From: Strongylocentrotus droebachiensis
Lineage: Eukaryota > Echinodermata > Echinoidea > Camarodonta > Strongylocentrotidae
Length of the DNA stretch: 64,000 nucleotides
Direction: 5' to 3'
NCBI GenBank assembly: GCA_035222895.1
Contig: JAVYIG010000165.1
Coordinates: 511,001 to 575,000 of the forward strand
Shown in pieces: positions 59,401-61,429 of this stretch (its first letter is position 1; every line of letters begins with the position of its first letter). The notes under the pieces are model-generated. The model had not been told where the DNA came from, searched no databases, and saw nothing but the letters and a program-made list of their open reading frames with translations. Both the position numbers and the translations under genes were made by a program.

Positions 59401-60807
59401 CTGCCAATTGTGACGTCACGAAAGTGGGTGGAAACAGAAGCCGAATCTTAGAGCTGAACTGCGATTGGTATTACTTCAGCACATGTATGCGATAATCGGC
59501 ATTGTGCGGGCATTTGGATATGCCATCTGCGTTAGAGCTGTATTCTGTTGGTGTCAATAGGCAGCTAGCACCGTCCGCCAGCGGGTACGTATTTTGAACG
59601 CCCTCTGGAATACGGGAACATGCCCCTTTAAGTCAAAAGCGCTCAAGCGATCAGCTAATGCATGGGAGCGCATTACTTGGCATTAACTCAGCTCACTGTG
59701 CAGCTATTATTAGGGTGTCTGGACGATTTTTCAATCTTCAATTTGGGATTGTTTTTCACAATTGTTTTTGTTTTTTTGAATAAAAAATGTAATCAGGATA
59801 ATACATTTCAAATTTCAAGACTCACCGATGTTTCTATCAAAAGATACAGCCCCTTCAAAATATTCATAGCTTTTGGGTCAGACTCGATGAAAAAGACGTT
59901 AACGCAGATTTATGTTGTTTTGCTAAATTTAGCCAAACAGCTCCATCGCGCAATATGCAAGCGTATGCATAGCGTACGCATGTTGCTAAGCTGAATGCGC
60001 AAAACCTGAGCACGTTGTCTCCGCGATATCGCTTTTGACTATAACGTGTATTCACTTCCGGGTTTGGGAGCACGATCTGCTAGCCATACCTTCATTCAAT
60101 ATAATGTGCATTGACTTCAATTGTACGCGGTCCGAATGCATATTTATGTGCAGTTGTTACGCTATGTAACCATGGTTTGGACTGAGCGGAGCGCACGCCT
60201 CCCTAATTAAAGTAAAGTTCTATGTGATGGGCATATAGGCTCCCTGTGTCTGTCCCCCCCCCCCCTGTCTATCTCTCTCTCACCATCCTCTCCCCTTCTC
60301 CCCCTCTCTCTCTCTCTGTTTATAAAACATCTGATCATCTGCAAATTTGCAGCTCAACTTCATTTTCAAGCTTGCCTTGCAATTCAATTTCAAATGAAAA
60401 CTAGATCTAGGATAGATGTATATCTTTCCAATTAGTCTAGCTGTTAAATTCAATCTTCCCCATGTCTAATTCATTCTTTAAAACAGAATTAATCCATTAA
60501 ACAAATTAAGTATCTGCAACAGCTAACGGCACGCATACGCGTTTGGACTGGTTGAATTAACAGATGAACAGATTTTACTCACATTAAAATGAATATGATG
60601 GGACTACAATGATAAATCCACAGAAATTAACTTTAGCTTTTCACACCGAAAATCGATAATTTTCTTGTAAATCCATAGCTCAATAGCAGTAAAATACCTC
60701 AATCAACACAAATAATGCGTTCATACACAATTGAATTGCACACAGATTATAACATCTATCACAATAAAAACTAAAAATTCTCCCGTGCTTACCATGTTTG
60801 CTGCCAT
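4396..60807 (-). CDS. POMP: Proteasome maturation protein (POMP/UMP1), five exons seen, C-terminal exon missing
   Basis: POMP is the short-lived chaperone that helps assemble the 20S proteasome: it holds alpha rings and beta subunits in half-proteasomes and is the first substrate degraded when they dimerise (family knowledge). CDS by inspection: complement(60793-60807, 40789-40859, 12018-12078, 6301-6402, 4396-4489). Joined phases are 0, 2, 0, 0, then 1 into the next exon, with no stop. Family landmarks in order are YGVPDFMAEG, SSHPLEKSEKN, LRKLQGLHAPLRL and IIGFEDILN. The stretch from the Met-Glu after APLRLM to the end of the last seen exon aligns without gaps to vertebrate POMP as I know it. 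About 114 residues are covered; animal POMP is about 140, so one exon of roughly 22 codons is missing and likely lies left of the window. Intron 1 is 19.9 kb and intron 2 is 28.7 kb and contains another gene on the opposite strand. Confidence is high for exons 2-5 and moderate for exon 1. Confidence 0.87.
4996..6107. mobile_element. TA-flanked MITE whose interior is a minisatellite
   Basis: The left end CAGTCAAACCTG and the right end (inward CTGTGAAACCTG) form a 12-bp imperfect inverted repeat, 10 of 12 matching, bounded by TA on both sides (4994-4995 and 6108-6109). Almost the whole interior is the 33-bp array listed separately. It lies in POMP intron 4. Confidence 0.7.
5055..6107. repeat. 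33-bp minisatellite, 32 units
   Basis: The unit is about AGTGGTCTTTATATACCGG followed by TACAGGTTTCACAG. The 1053 bp equal 32 units: 28 of 33 bp, three of 30 bp (loss of three bases before ACCGG) and one of 39 bp (ACATGT-type insert near 5461). Variants include TATTCCGG units (1, 20, 29, 31) and one ACCAGT unit. Because every length change is a multiple of three, several frames stay open on both strands; these frames are artefacts of the period, not genes. Confidence 0.97.
6301..6402 (-). CDS. POMP: POMP exon 4
   Basis: 102 bp, exactly 34 codons, beginning FWKNQQEQEFANLRKLQGLH and ending MMERSIVTQ. It matches the FxxLRxxQGLxAPLxLxME core of POMP. Acceptor is GAAATAG; the donor CAG|GTTAGC is a weaker GT site, chosen because it keeps phase 0 and ungapped length with vertebrate POMP. 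Confidence 0.9.
6403..8198. other. POMP intron 3, proximal part
   Basis: AT-rich DNA with short T and AAT runs near 6781 and 6917. No coding or RNA feature was recognised. Confidence 0.4.
8199..8508. mobile_element. MITE with long inverted repeats
   Basis: The left arm, GGGGCCTGTTTAACAAAGAT then AAGTCAAACTTA and AAGTTGGACTTAA, pairs over about 65 bp with the right arm (inward AGGGAGTGTTTCACAAAGAT then the same motifs). The target duplication is not clear. The GGGCCTGTTT-type terminus resembles Harbinger-like MITEs, which is a guess. Confidence 0.7.
8509..10604. other. POMP intron 3, middle part
   Basis: No coding exon recognised. A short CCCTGTACCCCTCC doublet occurs near 9184. Confidence 0.4.
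10605..10780 (+). repeat. SINE family A, tRNA-derived head
   Basis: An A-box-like GGCTAAGTGGTAGAGC and a B-box GGGTTCGAAAC about 40 bp later mark a tRNA-like head. The body ends in TTAGCAGTCAGGTAAAA. A second copy with the same head and tail is at 19010-19203 on the minus strand, so this is a dispersed repeat and not a tRNA gene. Confidence 0.8.
10781..12017. other. POMP intron 3, distal part, with GA-rich tract
   Basis: Contains a GAGA/GGGA tract at about 11540-11652. The open frames across it (R-E repeats on plus, S-L repeats on minus) are low-complexity artefacts. Nothing else recognised. Confidence 0.5.
12018..12078 (-). CDS. POMP: POMP exon 3
   Basis: 61 bp, acceptor TTTGTTACAG and donor AAT|GTAAGT. 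After the first base, which completes Gly, it reads PTGVKSGIVSSHPLEKSEKN. HPLE-x-SEKN is the best conserved POMP motif. It ends in phase 0. Confidence 0.93.
12110..12554. mobile_element. TTAA-flanked MITE
   Basis: The left terminus AGGTAATACAAATTTT and the right terminus (inward AGGTAATACAAGTTTT) are inverted repeats, each next to TTAA (12106-12109 and 12555-12558). 445 bp, non-coding, about 30 bp from POMP exon 3. Confidence 0.8.
12612..12825 (+). repeat. SINE family C, 5'-truncated copy
   Basis: CTTTGGCAAGACATTGATCT, CCACCCAGGTGA, GGTACCTGGCAGGAAT and a terminal (ATT)n match, in order, the minus-strand copy at 48042-48290. Confidence 0.75.
12826..14117. other. Gene-free intronic DNA
   Basis: POMP intron 2. 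It has a C-run then A-run near 13520-13556. No exon-like frame was supported. Confidence 0.4.
14118..14480. repeat. Diverged about 30-bp tandem repeat
   Basis: The unit is roughly ATGGTCTGGAACAGATGCCT then TTGGTCAAAG. The first two units (from 14119 and 14149) are regular; later ones carry insertions of 5-10 bp and substitutions. At least eight recognisable units. The encoded repeats are not a known domain. Confidence 0.75.
14481..15883. other. Gene-free intronic DNA
   Basis: Contains a GAGA run near 15339-15366, a doubled AAGTCCGCGTC near 15398 and a GTCGACTTA/TAAGTCGAC palindrome near 15510-15530. The minus frame at 15690-15896 was considered as a POMP 5' exon and rejected. Confidence 0.4.
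15884..15919 (+). other. Possible leader exon end of the recombinase gene
   Basis: CCACAATGG starts a 12-codon frame that ends with TAG exactly at a perfect donor, TAG|GTAAGT. It could be the 3' end of a noncoding first exon with a small upstream frame. Speculative. Confidence 0.3.
16027..16108. mobile_element. 82-bp hairpin MITE with 9-bp target duplication
   Basis: Perfect 25-bp terminal inverted repeats start TAACTCCGGGAAGCTCC. GTTCACGTC directly repeats on both sides (16018-16026 and 16109-16117). A 9-bp duplication is typical of Mutator-like elements. A second internal copy of GCTCCAACACCGG allows an alternative inner hairpin. Confidence 0.88.
16205..16328. mobile_element. 124-bp hairpin MITE with 9-bp target duplication
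   Basis: Perfect 38-bp terminal inverted repeats start TAGACCGAATTTTCCGTC. GATCTAGAC flanks both sides (16196-16204 and 16329-16337). The match can be stretched to 18 bp because the site is rich in TCTAGA. The loop carries a doubled GGGGTAGGGTCGGCC. Probably Mutator-like, by duplication length only. Confidence 0.85.
16329..16951. other. Intron sequence with scattered CTAGACTAGAC strings
   Basis: Repeated TAGACTAGAC motifs near 16335, 16452 and 16600; a TAGACCGAAAAC near 16456 resembles the terminus of the preceding hairpin element. The tract TTCTCTATGTCTTTCTGCAG at 16932-16951 is a strong acceptor. Confidence 0.45.
16952..17296 (+). CDS. Recombinase-like gene, first coding exon (acidic N-terminus)
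   Basis: The likely start is ATG at 17065 (AAAAACATGG), giving MADMGDKDKSVEK then a run of Glu and Lys, an Asn run and another Glu run encoded by GAG/AAC trinucleotide repeats (about 17104-17255). It ends CCAAAAG|GTATGA in phase 1. The frame is open through the acceptor, so a start upstream is possible. TATAAA at 17038 is too close to the ATG to be its TATA box. Confidence 0.55.
17540..18343 (-). mobile_element. 3' fragment of a non-LTR retrotransposon (decayed RT C-terminus)
   Basis: Minus frames contain FRSHTDGYFRTDNILKISDLY and, after frameshifts, HLGPTFWNTLNKEI and SLSLNCFKHKLRQSF. These are C-terminal RT-region motifs (RSHT..PLF..., GP..WN.L..E, S...FK..L) of Jockey/I/Nimb-type LINEs. 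It is broken by shifts and lies in the first coding intron of the recombinase gene. Confidence 0.75.
18783..18917 (+). pseudogene. Recombinase-like gene, exon 2 (zinc finger 1, frameshifted)
   Basis: Acceptor TTACCTTCAG, donor CCAG|GTATGT. In phase with exon 1 it reads KRNRIRRRCLICREETSDI then soon stops; a different frame continues SKHLERKHRLNGEERWKYI to the donor in phase with exon 3. Together they form C-x2-C-x9-H-x4-H. A 2-base insertion near 18841 explains the break. Confidence 0.65.
19010..19203 (-). repeat. SINE family A, minus copy
   Basis: Reverse complement has GCGATAGCTCAGTTGGTAGA and GAGTTCGAAACCAAG, then the same TTAGCAGTCAGGTAAAA end as the copy at 10605. Located in a recombinase-gene intron. 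Confidence 0.8.
19648..19808 (+). CDS. Recombinase-like gene, exon 3 (zinc finger 2)
   Basis: Acceptor TACAAAG, donor AGTG|GTAAGA. Starting from the AG carried over from exon 2 it reads VPIQRLGKKGEKKRLTAPRA then YCPKCPAKNLSNLLDHNKRKH, a C2H2-like finger (C-x2-C-x10-H-x4-H), and EKEILVHVQS. No lesion in this exon. Confidence 0.65.
19800..19930 (+). repeat. Tandem duplication of a splice-donor region
   Basis: TACAAAGTGGTAAGACTTGA and the following 40 bp occur twice, from about 19800 and 19871. The second copy duplicates the donor of exon 3. Confidence 0.85.
20364..20536 (+). pseudogene. Recombinase-like gene, exon 4 (core-binding-like segment, 19-bp duplication)
   Basis: The acceptor TTCAATAG is the one that matches phase with exon 3. 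Reads EQQEEELNILQKYGRYVQF, CSAGHHISNIKRVEQLLGR, EGGMKQLFVDKG. AACTCTTCGTTGACAAGGG is repeated at 20493-20511 and 20512-20530, which shifts the frame to a stop. Without the copy, a donor AT|GTAATC at 20537 fits the phase of exon 5; AAG|GTAATG at 20546 is an alternative. Confidence 0.55.
20680..20930 (+). repeat. SINE family B, plus copy
   Basis: B-box-like GGTTCGAACCTC at 20709-20720, then GGGATAGAGCAACGTCGATC, GGCGCTGCTCAGTGGCTGCC and a terminal (ATT)n. Same order as the minus copy at 24090-24350. Confidence 0.85.
21556..21718 (+). CDS. Recombinase-like gene, exon 5 (catalytic domain, Arg box)
   Basis: Acceptor (CTAT)n CAG, donor ATG|GTAATT in phase 0. Reads LEEDGDGDDQRPFFIQTNGA, PLKKPSPELQKSWVRWGYN and STISTRAIRKTVATM. 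The T-x-x-x-R-K-T-x-A-T string corresponds to the second catalytic Arg box (H-x-x-R) of tyrosine recombinases; the usual His is Thr or Arg here. Confidence 0.65.
21757..22030 (+). repeat. Dispersed repeat fragment (GTCCGTCCATCC / CTCGCGATAAC type)
   Basis: GGAGGCATTATGTTTTCGGG, GTTGTCCGTCCATCC and a twice-occurring TTCTCGCGATAACT. I recall this word order from dispersed repeats of marine invertebrates, but cannot name the family. Confidence 0.4.
22147..22298 (+). pseudogene. Recombinase-like gene, exon 6 (His and Tyr boxes, 1-base deletion)
   Basis: Acceptor CTTGCCATCAG, donor GAG|GTGAGC, both phase 0. Reads ARDHLTNDQRSHVAT then a missing base near 22190, then LMNHSLKTADTNYAARWKTE and QNVEAQHLMRSLLLDE. 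N-H-S and T-N-Y match the third catalytic box and the nucleophile Tyr of tyrosine recombinases. Confidence 0.68.
22780..22872 (+). CDS. Recombinase-like gene, exon 7 (acidic linker)
   Basis: 31 codons, phase 0 at both ends, donor AAT|GTATGT. VLNEEEEPIPDMTEEEFYED then ESTEEEDVDGN. No known domain. Confidence 0.55.
22873..23758. other. Recombinase-gene intron
   Basis: No repeat or coding feature recognised; the short frames on both strands near 23370-23600 look random. Confidence 0.4.
23759..23836 (+). CDS. Recombinase-like gene, exon 8
   Basis: 26 codons, phase 0, acceptor TTCATGCAG and donor GCA|GTAAGT. TCPRDRGESSSRPEKNKAF then KVQPKTA: polar and basic linker. Confidence 0.5.
24090..24350 (-). 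repeat. SINE family B, minus copy with intact tRNA-like head
   Basis: Reverse complement: AGTAGAGCGTCTGCCTCACA (A-box region), GTCGGTTCGAACCCC (B box), then the GATAGAGCAACGTCGATCTG body and (ATT)n tail. An 11-bp doubling (GACGCTCTACT) lies at its head. It lies in intron 8 of the recombinase gene, upstream of the CR1 insert. Confidence 0.88.
24762..27614 (-). CDS. CR1-type ORF2: apurinic-type endonuclease plus reverse transcriptase
   Basis: 950 residues without a stop. The protein nicks target DNA and copies its RNA by target-primed reverse transcription (family knowledge). Endonuclease at about 15-240: N22 (TNADSLSNK), IGDFNIPEIDW near 155, RDPTRYRGG near 195, GRSDH near 230. The acidic residue normally seen in the I-T-E-x-x-P-K motif is absent: the sequence reads INVVLPKS, Val at position 49. 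Reverse transcriptase: AGPDNIHP near 470, NYRPVTLTS near 524, QHGFVNGRS near 560, LYLDFRKAFD near 593, GIPQGSILGP near 652, LLFADDTKLYR near 680. The C-terminal WNSLP motif is present. The intact RT frame suggests recent insertion; the endonuclease substitution may impair nicking. Confidence 0.92.
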   Translation of the reverse strand: MSRSTYMHTHAKPSNLSIFYTNADSLSNKMEELQLAIAQVIPDIVMINVVLPKSSTTNHSAVSFSIEGYDMFSNLESGAKRGVSIYCKKDLKATEVEIVTDFQEATWCKVNLSKKDQLLVGCLYRSPSSSKENSDALSELISTVSTRQESHIILIGDFNIPEIDWDKLHVEAPSNHLAHMFLDALQSTDMFQHVRDPTRYRGGQTANVLDLVITNIEEMIQEVSHRPPLGRSDHCSLHVDLSIQSEPHKSKRPDQYNMYKGDFIKMRENLSAVNWTDLLEDKNCNETWSTITKKLYDEMEECIPKAHHKGRRKKSIYMTKEALILQKRKSHLWDKYRKLRCSHNNKMYREATNSLRRMTRQLRKDHEDDLISNIGTNPKGFWNNASHKRKSKSGIGDLISSDGTPLQTDEEKVEALNTYFASVFTHEDLEYLPTLTRLNNDSCIDKVTTNPETVEKKLKNLNGNKSAGPDNIHPLLLKEISKEMAEPLSVLFNRSLEEKSLPEDWKQGNVTPIYKKGSRKAVENYRPVTLTSVIGKMLESIIRDAVMKYFDINELLSECQHGFVNGRSCMTQLLWAMENWSNILDDNQPIDVLYLDFRKAFDAVPHERLLLKLEAHGIVNSLLSWIGAFLKGRKQRVAMNGVTSTWTAVKSGIPQGSILGPILFVIFINNLPKRVTSKILLFADDTKLYREVGNQVDSSSLQTDLTNLTLWAEKWQLPFNQSKCAVIHLGRNNRKVNYHMKGEEVKISTLEKDLGVQVDVELRFHEHVSMAVNKANQLLGIIRRTFTRLDTKTLPLLFKTLVRPHLEYGNILWHSRWKEDGYKVERVQRRATKMMPETRELPYTDRLKIFDLHSLYYRRRRGDAITVFKILKGLVRLDPSHFFTLSLDTRTRGHSLKIFKERSRLNIRKCFFSNRVVSDWNSLPQEIIDSNSIDIFKMRLDKHWWSERFE
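27634..29069 (-). pseudogene. CR1-type ORF1 with PHD-like zinc finger, frameshifted
   Basis: Three open pieces: 28722-29069 (starts MEKVQKKLKKLSPFNKKALP), 28250 to about 28715 (FKCSKCQRKTNRMIECEVCD then KWSCLTCQQM, and later LPWFCVDCD), and 27634-28032. The Cys pairs plus Trp and the late C-x2-C resemble the PHD finger of CR1 ORF1 proteins, which bind RNA or chromatin. Frameshifts near 28720 and between 28032 and 28250 separate the pieces. Confidence 0.75.
29270..29690 (-). mobile_element. Decayed 3' end of another non-LTR element
   Basis: A minus frame gives RLSARLRHFYLIHKGASPIT and, after a shift, YSFLPRTIHVWNNLPLAT, matching the F-x-P-R-T-x-x-x-W-N-x-L-P C-terminal motif of Jockey/CR1-like RT proteins. 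No RT core remains here. Confidence 0.6.
29729..29824 (+). CDS. Recombinase-like gene, exon 9 (basic C-terminal region)
   Basis: 32 codons, phase 0, acceptor TTTTATTCAG and donor AAG|GTAAGA. VKRKFIFTPEDKFELTTKV, RESIRYIWSRKKK: lysine- and arginine-rich with possible helix; could be nuclear targeting or DNA binding (inference). Confidence 0.6.
30420..30700. repeat. Internal duplication in intron 9
   Basis: ACTTTCTATGCATTTGAGGT plus AGAATCACCAAATT recurs about 140 bp later as ACTTTCTATGGATTTGAGGT with a short insert; ATCTCTTGAAG / ATCTTTTGAAG also repeat. Part of a dispersed repeat of unknown family. Confidence 0.55.
30891..30920 (+). CDS. Recombinase-like gene, final exon
   Basis: Acceptor TTTTGCACTTTCAG, then ADMRSQNVT and TGA in the phase set by exon 9. 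A very short terminal exon; the strong acceptor and preserved phase are the evidence. Confidence 0.5.
   Translation, partial: ADMRSQNVT
31290..32030 (+). mobile_element. Decayed reverse transcriptase fragment 1
   Basis: Plus-frame pieces KAIGIDGLDS, TGQIPNDWKTA and, in another frame, NNYRPISIILIVMKVLKRVV match the first RT blocks (A-x-G-x-D-G, P-x-x-W-K, N-Y-R-P-I-S) of Jockey-type non-LTR elements. Many stops and shifts. Confidence 0.75.
32018..32420 (+). mobile_element. Decayed reverse transcriptase fragment 2 (L1/Tx1-like)
   Basis: PGSDGLLIEF, GIITLIPQKDKN, KNWRPISLLNNDYKILAKV, CIDFEKAFDRVEWKFLYTV are L1/Tx1-type RT blocks. It starts again at the first RT motif just after fragment 1 ends, so two different LINEs are joined here. 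Confidence 0.75.
32421..34118. other. POMP intron 2, A- and GA-rich stretch
   Basis: Between 33340 and 33860 the plus strand is a purine-rich GATGATGA / AGAAGA tract; a SINE-like tail (ATTCCACTTTTATATAGCGC) follows at about 33872. No exon recognised. Confidence 0.45.
34119..34148 (+). repeat. Interstitial telomere-like repeat
   Basis: Five units of GGGTTA, one of them GGGCTA. (TTAGGG)n is the common animal telomere repeat; 30 bp within an intron is an interstitial remnant. Confidence 0.85.
34149..38074. other. POMP intron 2, with simple repeats
   Basis: GA/GACA tract at 35087-35290; C-run then A-run near 37206-37232; a doubled 50-bp unit containing GATACAGTACAGCTT at about 37815-37915. No exon or RNA gene recognised. 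Confidence 0.45.
38105..38483. mobile_element. Inverted-repeat element flanked by 30-bp direct repeats
   Basis: Left end AGGCCCGTCTTCATCAGCTC and right end (inward AGGCCTGTTTACATCAGCTC), both followed by AGATTGCCAAATA, form arms of about 37 bp. ATGAGCAAAGGATCATGTCC plus AGACACAAA repeats directly at 38075-38104 and 38485-38514 with one mismatch. Confidence 0.8.
38611..38848. mobile_element. MITE with GACACAAAGACGTAACTCC termini
   Basis: CAGGGTCAGTGACACAAAGA then CGTAACTCCAT at the left pairs with inward CAGGGTTCCGTGCCACAAAG then the same CGTAACTCCAT at the right. GGAGTTAAGTCT also repeats inside. Target duplication unclear. Confidence 0.7.
38849..39889. other. POMP intron 2, no feature
   Basis: AT-rich; nothing recognised on either strand. 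Confidence 0.4.
39890..40240. repeat. Composite GA-rich minisatellite
   Basis: Blocks of ACATGACACAGGGGAGAAAG, GAGAGAGGGGTATTG and CAAAGAGAAAATACA recur at about 39886, 40067, 40118 and 40185, separated by variable GA runs. The long open frames across it are low-complexity artefacts. Confidence 0.85.
40672..40731. repeat. 30-bp tandem duplication
   Basis: TTGAATACAGAATTTTGTCA plus GTCCTATAGA is present twice, one base differing, about 60 bp downstream of POMP exon 2. Confidence 0.85.
40789..40859 (-). CDS. POMP: POMP exon 2
   Basis: 71 bp, acceptor TTACTGCAG and donor GG|GTAAAG on the minus strand. It reads DVSGCTEVALDKKNYGVPDF then MAE plus two bases of a Gly codon completed by exon 3. The YGV-x-D-x-M-x-x-G pattern is the usual N-terminal signature of invertebrate POMP. 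Confidence 0.85.
41258..41450. mobile_element. Partial copy of TTAA-MITE family 1
   Basis: TGCGATTGCATTGTGAAAGA, GGTTCTGGAATCATCAAAAT and AAAGTTACAAACACTGTA follow the same order as 1972-2150. The TTAA ends are lost. The open frame at 41326-41598 is the repeat itself. Confidence 0.8.
41451..45386. other. POMP intron 1, mostly featureless
   Basis: Apart from a MITE at 42286-42526, it contains a T36 run near 42419, a T-run then G-run at 43172-43211 and a CT run near 45182. No coding exon supported. Confidence 0.45.
42286..42526. mobile_element. MITE with AGGCCTAAA termini
   Basis: AGGCCTAAAAAAAAGAAAGA then TGTTGTATTGCCCTTT at the left matches inward AGGCCTAAACAAAAAGATGT then TGTATTGCCCTTT at the right. 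The centre is C- and T-rich. Confidence 0.7.
45387..45709. mobile_element. MITE with GTGCGGTATGGTATGT termini
   Basis: AGTGCGGTATGGTATGT at the left pairs with inward AGTGTGGTACGGTATGT at the right. TGATGGGGTTCAAATTTTC also occurs in both arms. Central T-run. TSD not determined. Confidence 0.7.
45710..46537. other. POMP intron 1, no feature
   Basis: Nothing recognised. Confidence 0.4.
46908..47875. promoter_or_regulatory. Left cluster of TGAAGCCTCCGAAAC motifs
   Basis: Six sites: 46908-46922 (reverse, one mismatch), 47118-47132, 47291-47305, 47309-47323 (forward), 47486-47500 and 47861-47875 (reverse). GTTAAC or GTTAGC lies 4-10 bp from five of them; the sixth (47309) is a tandem neighbour of one that has it. 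May be transposase- or host-factor-binding sites (inference). Confidence 0.75.
48042..48290 (-). repeat. SINE family C, minus copy
   Basis: Reverse complement: GCAGATCGAGTCCTGCC, CTTTGGCAAGACACTAATCT, GACCCAGGTGAGG, GGTACCTGGCAGGAATTAAT and terminal (ATT)n. Nested in the 15-mer element. Confidence 0.8.
48629..49112. mobile_element. TTAA-flanked MITE nested in the 15-mer element
   Basis: Left AGGTCGGTGACATCCAAATA and right (inward AGGTCAGGTGACATCCAAAT) are inverted repeats, each next to TTAA (48625-48628 and 49113-49116). An inner perfect 24-bp inverted pair starts AATCATTAGTGAGCTAAC (48721-48744 against 48916-48939). Confidence 0.85.
49522..50058 (+). pseudogene. Two exon-like pieces of an unidentified transposon protein (C-terminus)
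   Basis: Piece 1, 49522-49615: acceptor TTCTCCAATTGCAG, reads INVSDYVAIYFDAPSS through FMAL, donor CTC|GTAAGT. Piece 2 from 49880: VKAVIDDNVKVKFMRRNSNG, LY then a stop; after a shift the frame continues LKKDVIQKLTLP to AGRAYLYNF-stop near 50058. The V-x-D-Y-V-A...V-K-V-x-F-M pattern with a late aromatic end resembles a small C-terminal barrel in some invertebrate transposon proteins. I cannot name the family. Confidence 0.45.
50449..50877. promoter_or_regulatory. Right cluster of TGAAGCCTCCGAAAC motifs
   Basis: Three perfect forward sites at 50449-50463, 50832-50846 and 50863-50877, each preceded by GTTAAC (50438, 50821, 50856). Confidence 0.75.
51408..54732. other. POMP intron 1, with simple repeats
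   Basis: C-run at about 52422-52449, a 48-51-bp tandem repeat at 52653-52850 and a CT tract at 53325-53440. A SINE-like tail (AATAATAATAATACCGG) is at 54440. No exon recognised. Confidence 0.45.
52653..52850. repeat. 48-51-bp tandem repeat, four units
   Basis: CGCGATGCTGTGCCAAACTC, then AAGCGTGCCCCCC and AATATGTATCCTA, starting near 52655, 52703, 52752 and 52803. Length variation lies in the C-run. Confidence 0.9.
54737..54886. mobile_element. Partial copy of TTAA-MITE family 1
   Basis: TTAA (54733-54736) then AGGTAAAGACCAGTATTGG, and CATGTGAAAGAATATGTTT, GGGAAACCGCCTACTAATTG in the order of the reverse complement of 1949-2344. It stops where the next palindromic element begins. Confidence 0.8.
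54887..55052. mobile_element. Near-perfect palindromic MITE
   Basis: AAATGAAAGTATTTTCGAAC then ACTGAAATAAGAGC pairs with inward AAATGAAAGTATTTTCGAAC then ACCGAAATGAGAGC; arms of about 65 bp ending in TTAACAAAAAGCC. It replaces the far end of the family 1 copy. Confidence 0.8.
55505..55620 (-). repeat. SINE-like tRNA-derived fragment
   Basis: Reverse complement has CCAGTGGTTTAATCACT (A-box-like) and GGTTGTGGGTTTGAGCCC (B-box-like), about 50 bp apart. No mature tRNA fold is claimed. Confidence 0.5.
56525..56690. repeat. Hairpin with perfect 28-bp core arms
   Basis: GCAAATTTATATCAAATTTA then CTATACCC pairs perfectly with its reverse complement across a 12-base loop; imperfect pairing (ACTATGAGC / GCTCATAGT) extends to about 75 bp per arm. 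Confidence 0.85.
56862..57053 (-). pseudogene. Crypton/DUF3504-like recombinase N-terminal fragment
   Basis: Minus frame: FNKLAADYPRFHLLNVEELL, KFKEGIDSRNTKKQIRYGLS, MFQDFCKEIKADFDDDLVDN. The D-S-R-N-T-K-K-x-I...F-x-x-(F/W)-C pattern is that of the core-binding segment of Crypton-type and DUF3504 proteins. It stops at EPG-TAA; no catalytic part is next to it. Distinct in sequence from the gene at 17-31 kb. Confidence 0.6.
57628..57720. repeat. SINE-like tail fragment
   Basis: TCTTTATATAACGCTTCATA and CTCTAAGCGCTTGGCAGC resemble the 3' segments of the AT-tailed SINEs in this window. Assignment is tentative. Confidence 0.35.
58511..60792. other. POMP intron 1, 5' part
   Basis: Apart from the MITE at 59263-59627, nothing coding was recognised. 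A short CT-rich stretch lies at 60255-60320. Confidence 0.4.
59263..59627. mobile_element. TTAA-flanked MITE
   Basis: AGGGGCACGTTCCCG at the left and inward AGGGGCATGTTCCCG at the right, each next to TTAA (59259-59262 and 59628-59631). 365 bp, less AT-rich than the surroundings. Confidence 0.85.
60793..60807 (-). CDS. POMP: POMP exon 1 (start codon and first five codons)
   Basis: On the minus strand AAGCAAAATGGCAGCAAAC runs to ATG|GTAAGC, giving M-A-A-N-M and a consensus donor in phase 0. This is exactly the phase needed by exon 2. An NRF-1-type palindrome lies 20 bp upstream, as expected for a housekeeping promoter. The exon is very short and 20 kb from exon 2, so it is an inference; another 5' exon between 41 and 60 kb is not excluded. 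Confidence 0.6.
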
Positions 60808-60860
60808 TTTGCTTAGTAATGATACACTGCGCATGCGCAAATAATCACTGCAAAGGTTGT
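60808..60860 (-). promoter_or_regulatory. Probable POMP promoter with NRF-1 (alpha-Pal) palindrome
   Basis: TGCGCATGCGCA at 60828-60839 is the perfect palindromic NRF-1 recognition sequence, common in TATA-less housekeeping promoters. It lies about 20 bp upstream of the proposed start codon. No TATA box is seen in the right position. The regulatory role is inferred. Confidence 0.55.
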
Positions 60861-61429
60861 ACCCACGGTTGTACCATGTTTGCTTGTTTTGTTTCTAGAA
60901 ATATCAAAAGTGAAACCATTGTCTCGAATAATAACTGAAAACATTATTTATATCTAAACTTCAAAAGGCATGATACGATTCGAATTATTAACACTTTCTG
61001 ATGTCAATGATTATACAAACATAATGCCGCTTTACTTTTTTTTATTTTATTTATAAGATGTTTTATAATCAAAGTCGTTCAATTTACAGGTACATCATAC
61101 TGACTTGACATCACATTCAGAATAATCAAAATATAATTCAAAAATATAATTCTTAATTTACATCAATTGCTAAACAAACAAAAACAACTCTTTCATACAT
61201 TTCCTTATTAGTTTAAACAATAATATAATAATAAAACGCTTAACCTATTGAAGTGAACAAAACAAATAATGAAATATTATAGTCTGTCAAATAAGAAAAT
61301 TTTAAATTTTAAAAAATACAGTATTTCCTCTAAAAAGAGAAAAACTCCCCCAGAGAGAGAGATAACGGTTAAAAAAAAAAAAACACAAACCAAAGAAAGA
61401 CTGCTGAGATAGAAGGCTGGTAAGTTGCT

